This document shows, piece by piece, positions 9,280 through 17,244 of a DNA stretch of 64,000 nucleotides. Origin of the DNA: MGNI01 sp964353875 (GTDB taxonomy: Bacteria > Chloroflexota > Anaerolineae > Anaerolineales > E44-bin32); contig CAYGXU010000004.1 of NCBI GenBank assembly GCA_964353875.1, forward strand, positions 1 through 64,000, given 5' to 3'. The position numbers and the translations under genes are program-made. Positions within the stretch are counted from its first letter, which is position 1; each line of letters begins with the position of its first letter. The notes beneath the pieces were generated by a model that did no database searches, was not told where the DNA came from, and saw only the letters and a program-made list of their open reading frames with translations.

Positions 9280-11286
9280 TTAAGTATTCGTCGGATCAGC
9301 AACCGGCTTATGAAATAGGAGAGAGACTTTAGCGGAAGACATAAACGACTTCCCATCAATCACATTCTCGCCAATCACGGTTACATCGACACTCGTCATA
9401 GGTTTGAGCAGAGCAAGCTTTGAAAGGGAGAGGTGATACGAAGTATCCTGATTTGTCTGGCTGCTGATTTCGATCCTGCAAAAGGTATCCCCATTATTAC
9501 AGCCGGATATAATCTTGTAGGTTGCGCCACTCCATGGGGTAATCTGCCACTTGAGTTGCAGCTTATGACCATAGGTGTTGATAAGATTTAAGGTCACAGT
9601 GGAGGGACTATTAAAGGGCCCTTTGGGTGAAGGTGTCGCTAATTCCACATGCGCTGGCCAACCATAGGACACTGCCGAAACGACATTAGACCAGTCGGTT
9701 ACAGCATTTCCAGCGCTATCCAATGCTCGTATACGGTAGCTGTATTTTTGATTTTGCGGCAGGCAATAATAATATCCAAACCCACATGGTTGATTCCCAT
9801 GATGCCAGATAATGCCATCCATTTTGACGATACAATCTTTACAATCCTGCCAGGTAATTCCTCCATCCTTCGATACTTGGATTTGATATTGTTTTACTTC
9901 ATCAAGAGAACTTGGCAGCCAGGTCAGCTCGACTCCAGGACCAAGTTTCTTGCCCGAAGCGCCAGGCCACACCTCCTCAATAAGTTTCGGTTTTGCATTT
10001 ATGAGAATTGGAGCCGTTGTAAGGTAAGGTCCGATCTTAGGCCAGATCAGCTCGATGCGTACTCCCTTATTAAAGCGTGGATCTAAATTAGAATGATGCA
10101 ATGCAATTGCTTTATGCGTCGAACGTGCAATCACAGGGGATCCCGAACTGCTGTTCTCCGTGTCACAATAGTAGCCTGTATCCGTTCCAACTCCATCACC
10201 ATCCATCATTACATCACCGATTCTACAAACTTTTCCGATGTCCAAATCGCTTTCAATGCCGAATTTTTTCGGATGACCTTGCGGATGCTGAGGAATGTAG
10301 ATTTCCTCATCTAGCACCAATTCTCGAGGATCCGGCTCAATATAGCCAAAGCTGGATATTTTCTCGGGATCCCTGATCGTGAACAAGGCAAAGTCGAGGG
10401 TTGCATCACCAATCAATAAATCTTTCCCCCTTACTTTCGTGACCTGCGCGATGTCGCTCTTACCACATTCCTTCACCTGGTAGTTAAACCATATCTCAGC
10501 TGCTCCAACTTCATATTGGGTCGAAATACAATGATTGTTGGTCAACATCGAATCCTCACGCGGTCCGACACGCCACCCCGTACATAAGAATTTCCCGTTA
10601 TTGAGGATTAGTCTTGCAACCGCTTGCGATTGCTTATATTCAGTAGGGTGAGAAGATTGATAGCATACAACATCCTTGAGGTCGTTTTTGCCACGGATTG
10701 TCTCGATTTCTAGGAGATCATCTTTCGATCCATCCAGGCGATCCAGAGAATACCCCCGGGTATATTGATCAATCACAAGGCCAAATTGCTGTAGCTCCTC
10801 CTTTGTTGTATCCAACTCAGAGAGGTCATATTGTGAATGAAGTTCGATGATCACGGTATCCCCCATCACAGACATGGCCCAGAATCCTCCATACTCATCG
10901 CTGGTGTAATCCGAACTATTTGGATAGGTATATACCTCAATCCCCTCCAGGTCAGAGACAGTTACAGAGTCCCCTTCCAATAGGTGCAGGGAGAAAAAAT
11001 GGACCTTAATGAAGGCAGCACCGGGATAATGAATCACCTGGGATTGGCTATCTTCCTGCAGGTAACCCATACGGATATCCGTACTTTCACTCTCACCTAT
11101 AGGAGTAAGGTCAAGGGATTGAACTAAGTTCTGGGAATGGATTAACTCATTTCGCATTACTAGCGCGTCAGGCTCATAAATGCTGTATGAGGCACCTTCC
11201 CCCCTCATAACAGCGAAACCTGTAAGGATAGCACAGATGGGAATCATGATGGATAAGATCGTCCGAGCGCGTTTTCCGTTGTACAT
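9280..11286 (-). CDS. Secreted trypsin-like serine protease
   Basis: 668 residues from the ATG at 11286, chosen because AAAGGAAATAGG precedes it and the product then begins with a basic stretch and a hydrophobic signal sequence. The frame stays open 49 codons further upstream, but that part looks non-coding. The protease domain covers about residues 150-400: TNNHC (His), LDFALFT (Asp) and SSSGSP (Ser) are intact. It is closely similar throughout to the N-terminal part of the protein at 4299-8567, including the pre-protease region. Residues about 427-668 are the shared C-terminal cassette. It lacks the Ig-like and triple-repeat section of the larger paralogue and has no SLH repeats. The two protease genes are therefore a diverged duplication. 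Confidence 0.75.
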   Translation of the reverse strand: MYNGKRARTILSIMIPICAILTGFAVMRGEGASYSIYEPDALVMRNELIHSQNLVQSLDLTPIGESESTDIRMGYLQEDSQSQVIHYPGAAFIKVHFFSLHLLEGDSVTVSDLEGIEVYTYPNSSDYTSDEYGGFWAMSVMGDTVIIELHSQYDLSELDTTKEELQQFGLVIDQYTRGYSLDRLDGSKDDLLEIETIRGKNDLKDVVCYQSSHPTEYKQSQAVARLILNNGKFLCTGWRVGPREDSMLTNNHCISTQYEVGAAEIWFNYQVKECGKSDIAQVTKVRGKDLLIGDATLDFALFTIRDPEKISSFGYIEPDPRELVLDEEIYIPQHPQGHPKKFGIESDLDIGKVCRIGDVMMDGDGVGTDTGYYCDTENSSSGSPVIARSTHKAIALHHSNLDPRFNKGVRIELIWPKIGPYLTTAPILINAKPKLIEEVWPGASGKKLGPGVELTWLPSSLDEVKQYQIQVSKDGGITWQDCKDCIVKMDGIIWHHGNQPCGFGYYYCLPQNQKYSYRIRALDSAGNAVTDWSNVVSAVSYGWPAHVELATPSPKGPFNSPSTVTLNLINTYGHKLQLKWQITPWSGATYKIISGCNNGDTFCRIEISSQTNQDTSYHLSLSKLALLKPMTSVDVTVIGENVIDGKSFMSSAKVSLLFHKPVADPTNT

Positions 11287-11727
11287 TTTCCTATTTCCTT
11301 TCAGTCGTATCTTAGATAAAGATTTCGTTTCGATCGAGATGCATTGATCTGGAGGCAGATCGGTAAAACCATAACAGAGTCTGCCCCAGCCTGCGCTAAA
11401 GCTATCGAAGAAACACGCTTTGGTCGCATCCAACTCCGAATAAGCGCCAAAAATGATCTTGATATAAAGAGGCGTCTTGATAATCGAGAGGCAATGATCA
11501 TGGTTTTGAGAAACCCACTATCGATCTTAGATATTGACCCGCGTTCTATGAAACTTGTCTACTTCCATATCCTGCTCATCACTTGGTTTCTACAACCCAT
11601 TAAACGAAATATGAACCGAAATGTTACAAAAATGACTTTCAAGGAAATATACAAAAGCCAAACGACCGAGGTCTTGGGTTCCTTCGCTCACTCAGGCGGA
11701 CTTTTTCCCTTCTTGCCCCAAAGTAAA
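11287..11727. other. Non-coding spacer upstream of the smaller protease gene
   Basis: No supported gene on either strand. A long plus-strand open frame crosses this spacer, but it runs through a terminator hairpin and through an SLH relic on the other strand, so I do not accept it. Confidence 0.4.
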
Positions 11728-11750
11728 GACAGCCCCTTTGCGGAGCTGTC
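11728..11750 (-). terminator. Hairpin terminator belonging to a lost SLH gene
   Basis: A 9-bp stem with one G-U pair (11728-11736 with 11742-11750), followed on the minus strand by TTTACTTT. It has the same CAGCCCC core as the terminators of the secreted-protein genes. It lies about 33 bases after the stop of the SLH relic, the same distance as at 680-733. It now serves the pgl transcript. Confidence 0.6.
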
Positions 11751-11782
11751 CTTACATTTACCTCATTCTTTGCGCCACCAGA

Positions 11783-11858
11783 TCATTGTGCTTCCTTTCC
11801 GATCAGGGCGTAGTACACCATGCAGGCCATATGGGCGCTATTAAGCCTTTTGTAAGTT
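11783..11858 (-). pseudogene. C-terminal relic of an SLH-repeat protein
   Basis: The minus strand reads RLNSAHMACMVYYALIGKEAQ and then stop (11783-11785). This matches the last SLH repeat of the protein at 733-3696 (IDRATMACMMYFALQVKLVE), including a run of 12 identical bases over the MACM codons. It has the same distance to a terminator of the same type. It has no start and abuts the pgl stop codon in another frame, so an SLH gene was apparently lost by a deletion that ended next to pgl. Confidence 0.6.
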
Positions 11859-12632
11859 TCAATCCACTTTCGCTAAAGCCCGAATAGGTTCCGGCAGTTG
11901 TATGGCTGCTGCCTCATCCAGCATCCAGACCACGCGCCCTTCCATCGGTTTGATCCGCAGCGCGGGCCAGTCTTTAGGATCGCTCCCCTCACTAAATACT
12001 TCTTTAACCGCATGGGCTTTGCTCTCCCCCGCCACTAAGAAAAGGATTTGCCTTGCCATATTGAATATGACCGGCGTCAGCGTCACGCGTCGCGCCGGGC
12101 GCCCTTCATAATTTCCAATGGTCGCCAAGACCGGCAACCGATCGTCCTCCTCTATGATCGAGTCAGGAAAGATTGAAGCAATGTGGCCATCCGATCCCAT
12201 CCCCAACAGGACCAGGTCAAACCTTGGCCAAGTGCCGGAGCTGCCTGCCAGTCGTTGAAGTTGATTAGTATATCCTTCGACTGCTTCTTGAGACGCTAAT
12301 TCACCTTGGATTCGATATACGTTTTCTGTCTTAATTGGTACCTGGATCAGAAACAGTTTTAAAGCCTGACCATAATTGCTTTCGGGATGATCGGGAGGGA
12401 CGAGGCGCTCATCCCCCCAGAAAAAGAGGATTTTGTCCCATGGAATCTCGGTTTGAAATGGGGGATTCGATAAGATCTGATACAGCCTTGCAACTGTGCT
12501 TCCACCGGTCAAGGCCACCCGAAATTCCCCCCTGGCAGCGATTGTTTCCTTCGCATAACGAAAGAATTCCTGTGCCGCGGCCAAGCTTAGTGCCTCTAGA
12601 TCTGCAAATATGCGTATGTCCACATTCTCCAT
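11859..12632 (-). CDS. pgl: 6-phosphogluconolactonase
   Basis: Hydrolyses 6-phosphogluconolactone to 6-phosphogluconate in the oxidative pentose phosphate pathway (cytosol). 257 residues, the usual size of the DevB/SOL family. Family motifs seen are LTGGSTVARLY near the N-terminus, FFWGDERLVPPDHPESNYG, LGMGSDGHIASIFP and, near the end, VWMLDEAAA. The ATG at 12632 is preceded by GAGGGG at 6 bases; a TTG 18 bases upstream is in frame but less likely. It stands alone, with no zwf or gnd nearby. Its 3' end lies against an SLH-gene relic, so the original downstream sequence seems to have been replaced. Confidence 0.93.
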   Translation of the reverse strand: MENVDIRIFADLEALSLAAAQEFFRYAKETIAARGEFRVALTGGSTVARLYQILSNPPFQTEIPWDKILFFWGDERLVPPDHPESNYGQALKLFLIQVPIKTENVYRIQGELASQEAVEGYTNQLQRLAGSSGTWPRFDLVLLGMGSDGHIASIFPDSIIEEDDRLPVLATIGNYEGRPARRVTLTPVIFNMARQILFLVAGESKAHAVKEVFSEGSDPKDWPALRIKPMEGRVVWMLDEAAAIQLPEPIRALAKVD

Positions 12633-12689
12633 ATTGCGCCCCTCTTCCAAAGATCGACCATTTTCTATCCATTCTTTATATCATAGGCT

Positions 12690-13058
12690 TACTGGAGTGC
12701 ATCAGCTTGCTGATGCTGCAATAGCAGGCTATTGGACTCCGGCACGCGGAGCGGCAATAGCAAGCAATTGCACTCCATCCCCCAATAGCAAGCTATTGCA
12801 CTCCATCTACCAATAGCAAGCTATTGCACTCCATCTNNNNNNNNNNNNNNNNNNNNNNNNNNNNNNNNNNNNNNNNNNNNNNNNNNNNNNNNNNNNNNNN
12901 NNNNNNNNNNNNNNNNNNNNNNNNNNNNNNNNNNNNACTCCATCTACCAATAGCAAGCTATTGCACTCCATCTACCAATAGCAAGCTATTGGACTCCATC
13001 TCCCAATAACAGGCTATTGCACTCCATCCCCCGGCGGAAGACATTGGACTCCACTTAG
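12690..13058. repeat. 28-bp tandem repeat array with palindromic core, interrupted by an assembly gap
   Basis: Units starting at 12755, 12783, 12811, 12948, 12976 and 13004 are spaced exactly 28 bases apart. The core CAATAGCAAGCTATTG is a 7-bp inverted repeat around AA, followed by CACTCCATCTAC. Degenerate units flank the array at 12719 and 13032. Just upstream, GCATCAGCTTGCTGATGC (about 12699-12716) is a second palindrome of the same design within a GGAGT/ACTCC frame. There are no unique spacers, so it is not CRISPR. The copy number is unknown because of the gap. Confidence 0.9.
12837..12936. other. Assembly gap of 100 N
   Basis: Exactly 100 N with repeat units on both sides, the usual placeholder for a scaffold gap of unknown size. 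The repeat is the likely reason the assembly broke here. Confidence 0.98.
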
Positions 13059-13069
13059 CGAATGATGCC

Positions 13070-13112
13070 CTACTCCCTGGCGGGAGAGGGGGTCAGGGGG
13101 TGAGGGTTTCCC
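13070..13112. repeat. REP-like GC-rich element
   Basis: Contains TCCCTGGCGGGA and the G-run string GGGGGTCAGGGGGTGAGGG, typical of short dispersed palindromic elements. A similar but inverted string (CCTCTCCCCAGCCGGGCGGGAG) is seen near 41333-41354. The second copy is not exact, so the assignment is tentative. Confidence 0.35.
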
Positions 13113-13120
13113 CCCTCGAC

Positions 13121-13149
13121 TTGACATCCCCAATAGAAGCGATTAAACT
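13121..13149 (+). promoter_or_regulatory. Promoter of the ABC exporter operon and its leader
   Basis: TTGACA (13121-13126), a 17-base spacer and TAAACT (13144-13149) make a near-consensus sigma-70-type promoter. Transcription should start near 13157, placing the leader ORF, the alternative helices and the terminator at 13293-13324 in the 5' region of the exporter mRNA. Confidence 0.7.
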
Positions 13150-13179
13150 CAGCCTCGTTCTATCCATCCTACAGGAAGG

Positions 13180-13324
13180 AGGCGCACGACATGATTAAGC
13201 TTGACTATACAGCAGTGCCGCGTGGCATGCTTATTAAAATATGTGCTCGGAGTGCGCCTGTTGAACCTTGATCGCATAGTGGGTGAGTTTTCAGCCACGG
13301 CGCGCTCCAGCGCCGTGGCTTTTT
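13180..13324 (+). promoter_or_regulatory. Putative ribosome-mediated attenuator (helices 1:2, 2:3, 3:4)
   Basis: Four segments can pair in mutually exclusive ways. Segment 1 (13180-13187, just after the leader's Shine-Dalgarno core) pairs with segment 2 (13252-13259) over 8 bp. Segment 2 extended (13249-13258) pairs with segment 3 (13299-13308) over 10 bp with one G-U. Segment 3 within 13293-13303 pairs with segment 4 (13310-13320) as the 11-bp terminator stem. A ribosome held at the leader start codon (13191) would cover segment 1, free segment 2 and favour the 2:3 antiterminator. A ribosome finishing at the stop (13269-13271) would cover segment 2 and allow termination. B. subtilis bmrB-bmrCD is a known precedent for a leader controlling a heterodimeric ABC exporter; that this one works the same way is inference. 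Confidence 0.65.
13191..13271 (+). CDS. 26-residue leader peptide ORF
   Basis: ATG at 13191 with GGAAGGAGG ending 8 bases upstream, and TGA at 13269-13271. The product starts MIKLDYTAVPRG and ends APVEP. It has no transmembrane or known domain. It lies between a strong promoter and a strong terminator, and its ends coincide with segments 1 and 2 of the alternative RNA structure. Its translation, rather than its product, is probably what matters. No run of a single amino-acid codon is present, so sensing of general translation inhibition is more likely than amino-acid attenuation. Confidence 0.55.
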   Translation: MIKLDYTAVPRGMLIKICARSAPVEP

Positions 13325-13330
13325 CTTTTG
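13293..13330 (+). terminator. Intrinsic terminator between leader and ABC exporter
   Basis: A perfect 11-bp GC-rich stem (13293-13303 with 13310-13320), a 6-base loop and the tail ttttctttt. It ends only about 25 bases before the exporter start codon. No promoter fits between it and the gene, so exporter transcription must read through it. Confidence 0.85.
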
Positions 13331-13353
13331 TAAACTGGACGGATTGAAGGAAC

Positions 13354-15099
13354 ATGAATCTTCCGATTAAAGCCTACTGGGACCTATTATCCCAGCATAT
13401 TCGCCCACAGAAGGGACGATTCGCCCTGCTAACCGTATTGCTGCTGAGCAGTATTGGATTACGCATCCTCAACCCGCAAATTATGCGCCTCTTTATTGAT
13501 GCAGCATTGGCGGGTGAAGCGCTAAAGCGGTTGACCACCGCCGCCCTGGCTTTTATTGGGATCGCCCTGTTGCAGCAAATCGTCGCGGTGGGCGTGACCT
13601 ATTTAGGCGAAAATGTCGCCTGGACTGCCACCAACGCTCTGCGGGCCGAAATGGCCTGGCATGCCCTCAACCTGGACATGCGCTTCCATCATGACCACAC
13701 CCCCGGCGAACTGATCGAACGCATTGATGGCGATATAACCGAGATGGCTACCTTCTTCTCGCAATTTGCGGTCACCCTCGTGGGCAACTTGCTTCTCCTA
13801 ATCGGCATCCTGACGGCGCTCTTTCTCGAAGATTGGCGTGCAGGATTGGCGTTCACACTCTTTGCCATCATCGCTATTTTAGTCCTCAATCGAGTCAAAG
13901 ATATCGCCCTGCTGCATCAAAAAGAGCGCAGACAGGCCGAAGCAGATCTGTTCGGTTTTATCGAGGAGCAATTGGCTGGCACGGAGGATATTCGCTCCAG
14001 CGGTGGGGTGGATTACTCCATTCGCGAACTTTATCGTTTGCAGGCTGCGATCCTACGCCATAGTCGTAAGGCACACTTCAAGAGGTGGATGATCGAAATT
14101 GCCATTGGCGCTTTCCTGGTGCTGGGTAATATTCTGGCCATGACCACTGGATATTTCCTCTTTATCGGTGGAGCGATTACCGTCGGTACGGTCTATTTGT
14201 TCGTCCATTACATTAATTTGCTGGAAGAGCCAATTTGGTCGCTTGTCCGGCAGGTTGATAGTTTCCAGACGATCGGGGCGTGTGTCCAGCGCTTGAATGA
14301 ATTTCGCAGTTTCCAGCCTGAAGTGCGGGATGGCAGCCGGATGGAAATTGCCGGGCAATCACTGACTCTGACCTTCGATCAGGTTTCCTTTTCCTATAAC
14401 GACACCGATCCGGTCTTAAACGACATCTCCTTCTTCCTCACACCTGGGACGAAGCTGGGCTTGTTGGGACGGACAGGCAGCGGCAAGACCACCCTGGCTC
14501 GGCTGGTGTTCCGCCTTTTTGATCCCACTGTTGGAAGAATCCTGTTGAACCAAACCGACCTGCGTGACCTGAAACTTGAAATTTTACGCAGAAATATCGC
14601 CATCGTGACCCAGAATGTACAGCTATTCCGCGCCAGCGTCCGTGATAACCTGACATTTTTCGATCGCAGTATTCCCGATGAGCGGATTTTGGAGGTGATC
14701 AATGAACTGGAACTTACGGACTGGGTTCTCTCCTTAGGAGAAGGGTTGGACACTCCACTAGGGACAAATGGACATAGTCTGTCCGCCGGGGAAGCGCAGC
14801 TATTGGCTTTTGCCCGCGTCTTCTTGCGAAATCCCAAATTGATCATCCTCGACGAAGCCTCTTCTCGACTGGACCCAGCAACCGAGCAGCATCTCGAACG
14901 CGCGGTTGAAAAATTATTACAGGATCGCACAGCCATCATCATCGCCCATCGTTTGGGGACGCTGCATCGCGCCGATGAAATTATGATCCTGGAAGAGGGG
15001 TGTATCCGAGAATATGGCGATCGGTTATGGCTCGCCAGGGATCCTTCCTCGCAATTCTATCATCTGCTCCAAACGGGCTTGGAGGAGATGCTGGCATGA
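13354..15099 (+). CDS. ABC exporter half-transporter, subunit A (membrane domain plus ATPase)
   Basis: 581 residues: six-helix exporter membrane domain (about 15-325) followed by a nucleotide-binding domain (about 345-581). Walker A GRTGSGKT lies near 372-379. The signature is LSAGEAQ instead of LSGGQ. Walker B LIILDEASSRLD has the catalytic Glu, and the H-loop is IIAHR. The ATG at 13354 is preceded by GAAGGAAC. Its stop codon overlaps the start of the next gene, so the two subunits are co-translated and probably form a heterodimer. Substrate unknown; the class and the upstream attenuator suggest drug or toxic-compound export. Confidence 0.88.
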   Translation: MNLPIKAYWDLLSQHIRPQKGRFALLTVLLLSSIGLRILNPQIMRLFIDAALAGEALKRLTTAALAFIGIALLQQIVAVGVTYLGENVAWTATNALRAEMAWHALNLDMRFHHDHTPGELIERIDGDITEMATFFSQFAVTLVGNLLLLIGILTALFLEDWRAGLAFTLFAIIAILVLNRVKDIALLHQKERRQAEADLFGFIEEQLAGTEDIRSSGGVDYSIRELYRLQAAILRHSRKAHFKRWMIEIAIGAFLVLGNILAMTTGYFLFIGGAITVGTVYLFVHYINLLEEPIWSLVRQVDSFQTIGACVQRLNEFRSFQPEVRDGSRMEIAGQSLTLTFDQVSFSYNDTDPVLNDISFFLTPGTKLGLLGRTGSGKTTLARLVFRLFDPTVGRILLNQTDLRDLKLEILRRNIAIVTQNVQLFRASVRDNLTFFDRSIPDERILEVINELELTDWVLSLGEGLDTPLGTNGHSLSAGEAQLLAFARVFLRNPKLIILDEASSRLDPATEQHLERAVEKLLQDRTAIIIAHRLGTLHRADEIMILEEGCIREYGDRLWLARDPSSQFYHLLQTGLEEMLA

Positions 15100-16910
15100 G
15101 TCACCTGAACGACACGAAAGCCGAGCAAAAAAGCATCTCTGCACTACCCGCCTGGCGCGTCATCTTGAGCATGTTGAAATTCCGTCCGTGGTTCTGGTTC
15201 GTTGACCTGGTTTCAGTCGCTTTGTTTCGCTCAACCTGGCAGTTGATCCCCGGCCTGATATTACGCGCATTTTTTGATTTACTAACCGGAGAAGCCCAAC
15301 TTCAAATGAGTATCTGGGCGATGGTTGCCTTGATGGTCGCGATGTGGTTGGGACGCGTATTGGGTGGGTACGGTTTCTACTATGCTGATGTGCCCATTTT
15401 TGCTGACATCGCCACTTTGCTGCGTAAAAATCTGCTCAGGCACATCCTTCGGCGTCCGGGAGCATCGTCTTTGCCCGATTCAGCCGGTGAGGCGATCAGC
15501 CGTTTCCGCAACGACGTCATGGAAATTCCTCTATTTGTCATCTGGATCAATGACATCATCACCGGATTGATGATCATTGCTATCTCGATTGGGCTGCTGG
15601 TTAGTATCAACCCGTCGATCACTCTCATGGCATTAGCGCCTTTGTTGATTGTTGGTTTCATCGCCAATGCTGCCTCCAACCGGATCGAACGTTACCGTCA
15701 GGCCAGCCGTCAGGCCACAGGCAAAGTGACCGGCTTTATTGGAGAGTTTTTCGGCGCCGTGCAAGCAGTCAAGGTGGCGACAGCGGAGAGGAATGTGATC
15801 GACCATTTTCACAAACTCAACGACCAACGCCGGATATTGGCTCTGAGGGAAAGCCTCTTCAACCAGATTCTCGATTCAATCTACCACAATATGTCCACGC
15901 TGGGTACGGGTGTGATTCTGATCCTGGTTGGGCAGTCCATGCGAGTGGGCACATTCTCAGTCGGTGATTTCTCGCTCTTCGTTTATTTGCTTGGTACTAT
16001 GGGCGAATTGACCACGTTTGCTGGGATGATCGCTGCCCGTTATAAACAACTCACCGTTTCGGTGGAGCGCATGTACCGCCTGATGGAAGATGCCCCGCTC
16101 GATGCGTTGGTCGAGATCAGCACAGTCGACCTGGAAGGACCTCCGCCGCCTGTCCTCTATCCTGCAGCGACCGAAGCGGATCGATTGGATAGTCTAGAGG
16201 CAACTGATTTAACCTATCGCTATGCTGGGACGGGAAATGGCATTCAGGGGATTAATTTACGCCTTGAGCGCGGCACATTGACCGTCATCACCGGTCGCGT
16301 TGGTTCAGGGAAAACTACGCTGCTACGTGTGCTGCTGGGTTTGTTGCCGAAGCAAACGGGGGAAATCCGTTGGAATGGTCGCATCGTAAATGACCCGGGA
16401 GCATTTTTTGTACCTCCGCGCTGTTCCTATACTTCCCAGGTACCACGTCTCTTTAGTGATACATTGCGCAACAATATTCTTTTAGGCATGGAAAAGAATG
16501 ATACCGAACTTCTCCGGGCTATCCACCTTTCCGTAATGGAGCGCGATCTGGAGGCATTAGAAAACGGCTTTGAAACGATGGTTGGAGCGCGCGGCGTCAA
16601 ACTTTCCGGTGGTCAGGCGCAACGCGCCGCGGCGGCGCGCATGTTTGCCCGCCAGCCAGAGCTTCTGGTTTTTGACGACCTATCCAGCGCCCTGGATGTC
16701 GAGACCGAACATCTTCTATGGCAACGTCTTTTTACCCAACAAGATGCTACCTGCCTGGTTGTATCGCACCGCAGACCGGTTTTACGACGCGCCGATCATA
16801 TCATCGTCATGAAAGAGGGCAGTGTCGTGGCGCAAGGCTCGTTGAACGAGCTGCTAGAGACCAGCGATGAGATGCGCCAGCTATGGCAGCAGGAAATGAA
16901 TGGTGGATAA
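15096..16910 (+). CDS. ABC exporter half-transporter, subunit B (degenerate ATPase site)
   Basis: 604 residues from the ATG at 15096, which overlaps the TGA of subunit A (ATGA). The frame is open further upstream inside subunit A, but the overlap start is the natural one. Membrane domain about 30-345, ATPase about 370-604. Walker A GRVGSGKT (near 400) and a canonical LSGGQAQ signature (near 502) are present. The Walker B region reads LLVFDDLSSALD: the catalytic Glu is Asp. Together with the altered LSAGE signature in subunit A this is the usual pattern of an asymmetric heterodimer with one degenerate ATP site. A 6-bp inverted repeat (16911-16925) follows the stop but lacks a T tail. Confidence 0.88.
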   Translation: MSHLNDTKAEQKSISALPAWRVILSMLKFRPWFWFVDLVSVALFRSTWQLIPGLILRAFFDLLTGEAQLQMSIWAMVALMVAMWLGRVLGGYGFYYADVPIFADIATLLRKNLLRHILRRPGASSLPDSAGEAISRFRNDVMEIPLFVIWINDIITGLMIIAISIGLLVSINPSITLMALAPLLIVGFIANAASNRIERYRQASRQATGKVTGFIGEFFGAVQAVKVATAERNVIDHFHKLNDQRRILALRESLFNQILDSIYHNMSTLGTGVILILVGQSMRVGTFSVGDFSLFVYLLGTMGELTTFAGMIAARYKQLTVSVERMYRLMEDAPLDALVEISTVDLEGPPPPVLYPAATEADRLDSLEATDLTYRYAGTGNGIQGINLRLERGTLTVITGRVGSGKTTLLRVLLGLLPKQTGEIRWNGRIVNDPGAFFVPPRCSYTSQVPRLFSDTLRNNILLGMEKNDTELLRAIHLSVMERDLEALENGFETMVGARGVKLSGGQAQRAAAARMFARQPELLVFDDLSSALDVETEHLLWQRLFTQQDATCLVVSHRRPVLRRADHIIVMKEGSVVAQGSLNELLETSDEMRQLWQQEMNGG

Positions 16911-16951
16911 AGACCTGTGAGGTCTCTCCCCGAACCATGCAGCCAAATCGT

Positions 16952-17200
16952 TCAGAAGGTTTTTCCGTCAGAGAACGCTTGTACCATTCGCAACAGTGCC
17001 TCAAATTCCTCATAACAAGCCGGACAAAGCTGAAGGTGAAGTTGAACCAGGGGCATGAGCTCGGAGAGATCCTCCCCGAGTGTGACCAACTCTACAAACT
17101 CATCGATAACGACAAAGACTTCATCGCAATCCATCTCTTTCTCATGGGTTATAGCGATGATCTCAAAGAAGTCCTTCAGCATTTCATTCGATAGGTGCAT
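16952..17200 (-). CDS. Small zinc-finger anti-sigma factor (zf-HC2-like)
   Basis: About 82 residues. The order Cys (MDCDEV), then H-x3-C-x2-C (HLQLCPAC) followed by a short helix is the zinc-binding anti-sigma pattern. It follows the ECF sigma gene on the same strand after a short gap, the usual sigma/anti-sigma arrangement. There is no transmembrane segment, so it would be cytosolic and might respond to redox or metal through the cysteines. The start is uncertain: ATG at 17200 has AGG 9 bases upstream, and an in-frame GTG at 17230 would add 10 residues. Confidence 0.6.
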   Translation of the reverse strand: MHLSNEMLKDFFEIIAITHEKEMDCDEVFVVIDEFVELVTLGEDLSELMPLVQLHLQLCPACYEEFEALLRMVQAFSDGKTF

Positions 17201-17244
17201 CAATCCATACCTAATAATTAAGGATGGCACATCCCGAGCGAATC

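Noticed and set aside
11344..11844. Plus-strand open frame of 166 codons
   Set aside because: It runs through a terminator hairpin and through an SLH relic that is coding on the opposite strand, has no ribosome binding site and shows no family pattern.
12690..13058. Possible CRISPR array
   Set aside because: The 28-bp units follow each other directly with no unique spacers, and no cas genes are nearby. It is a simple tandem repeat.
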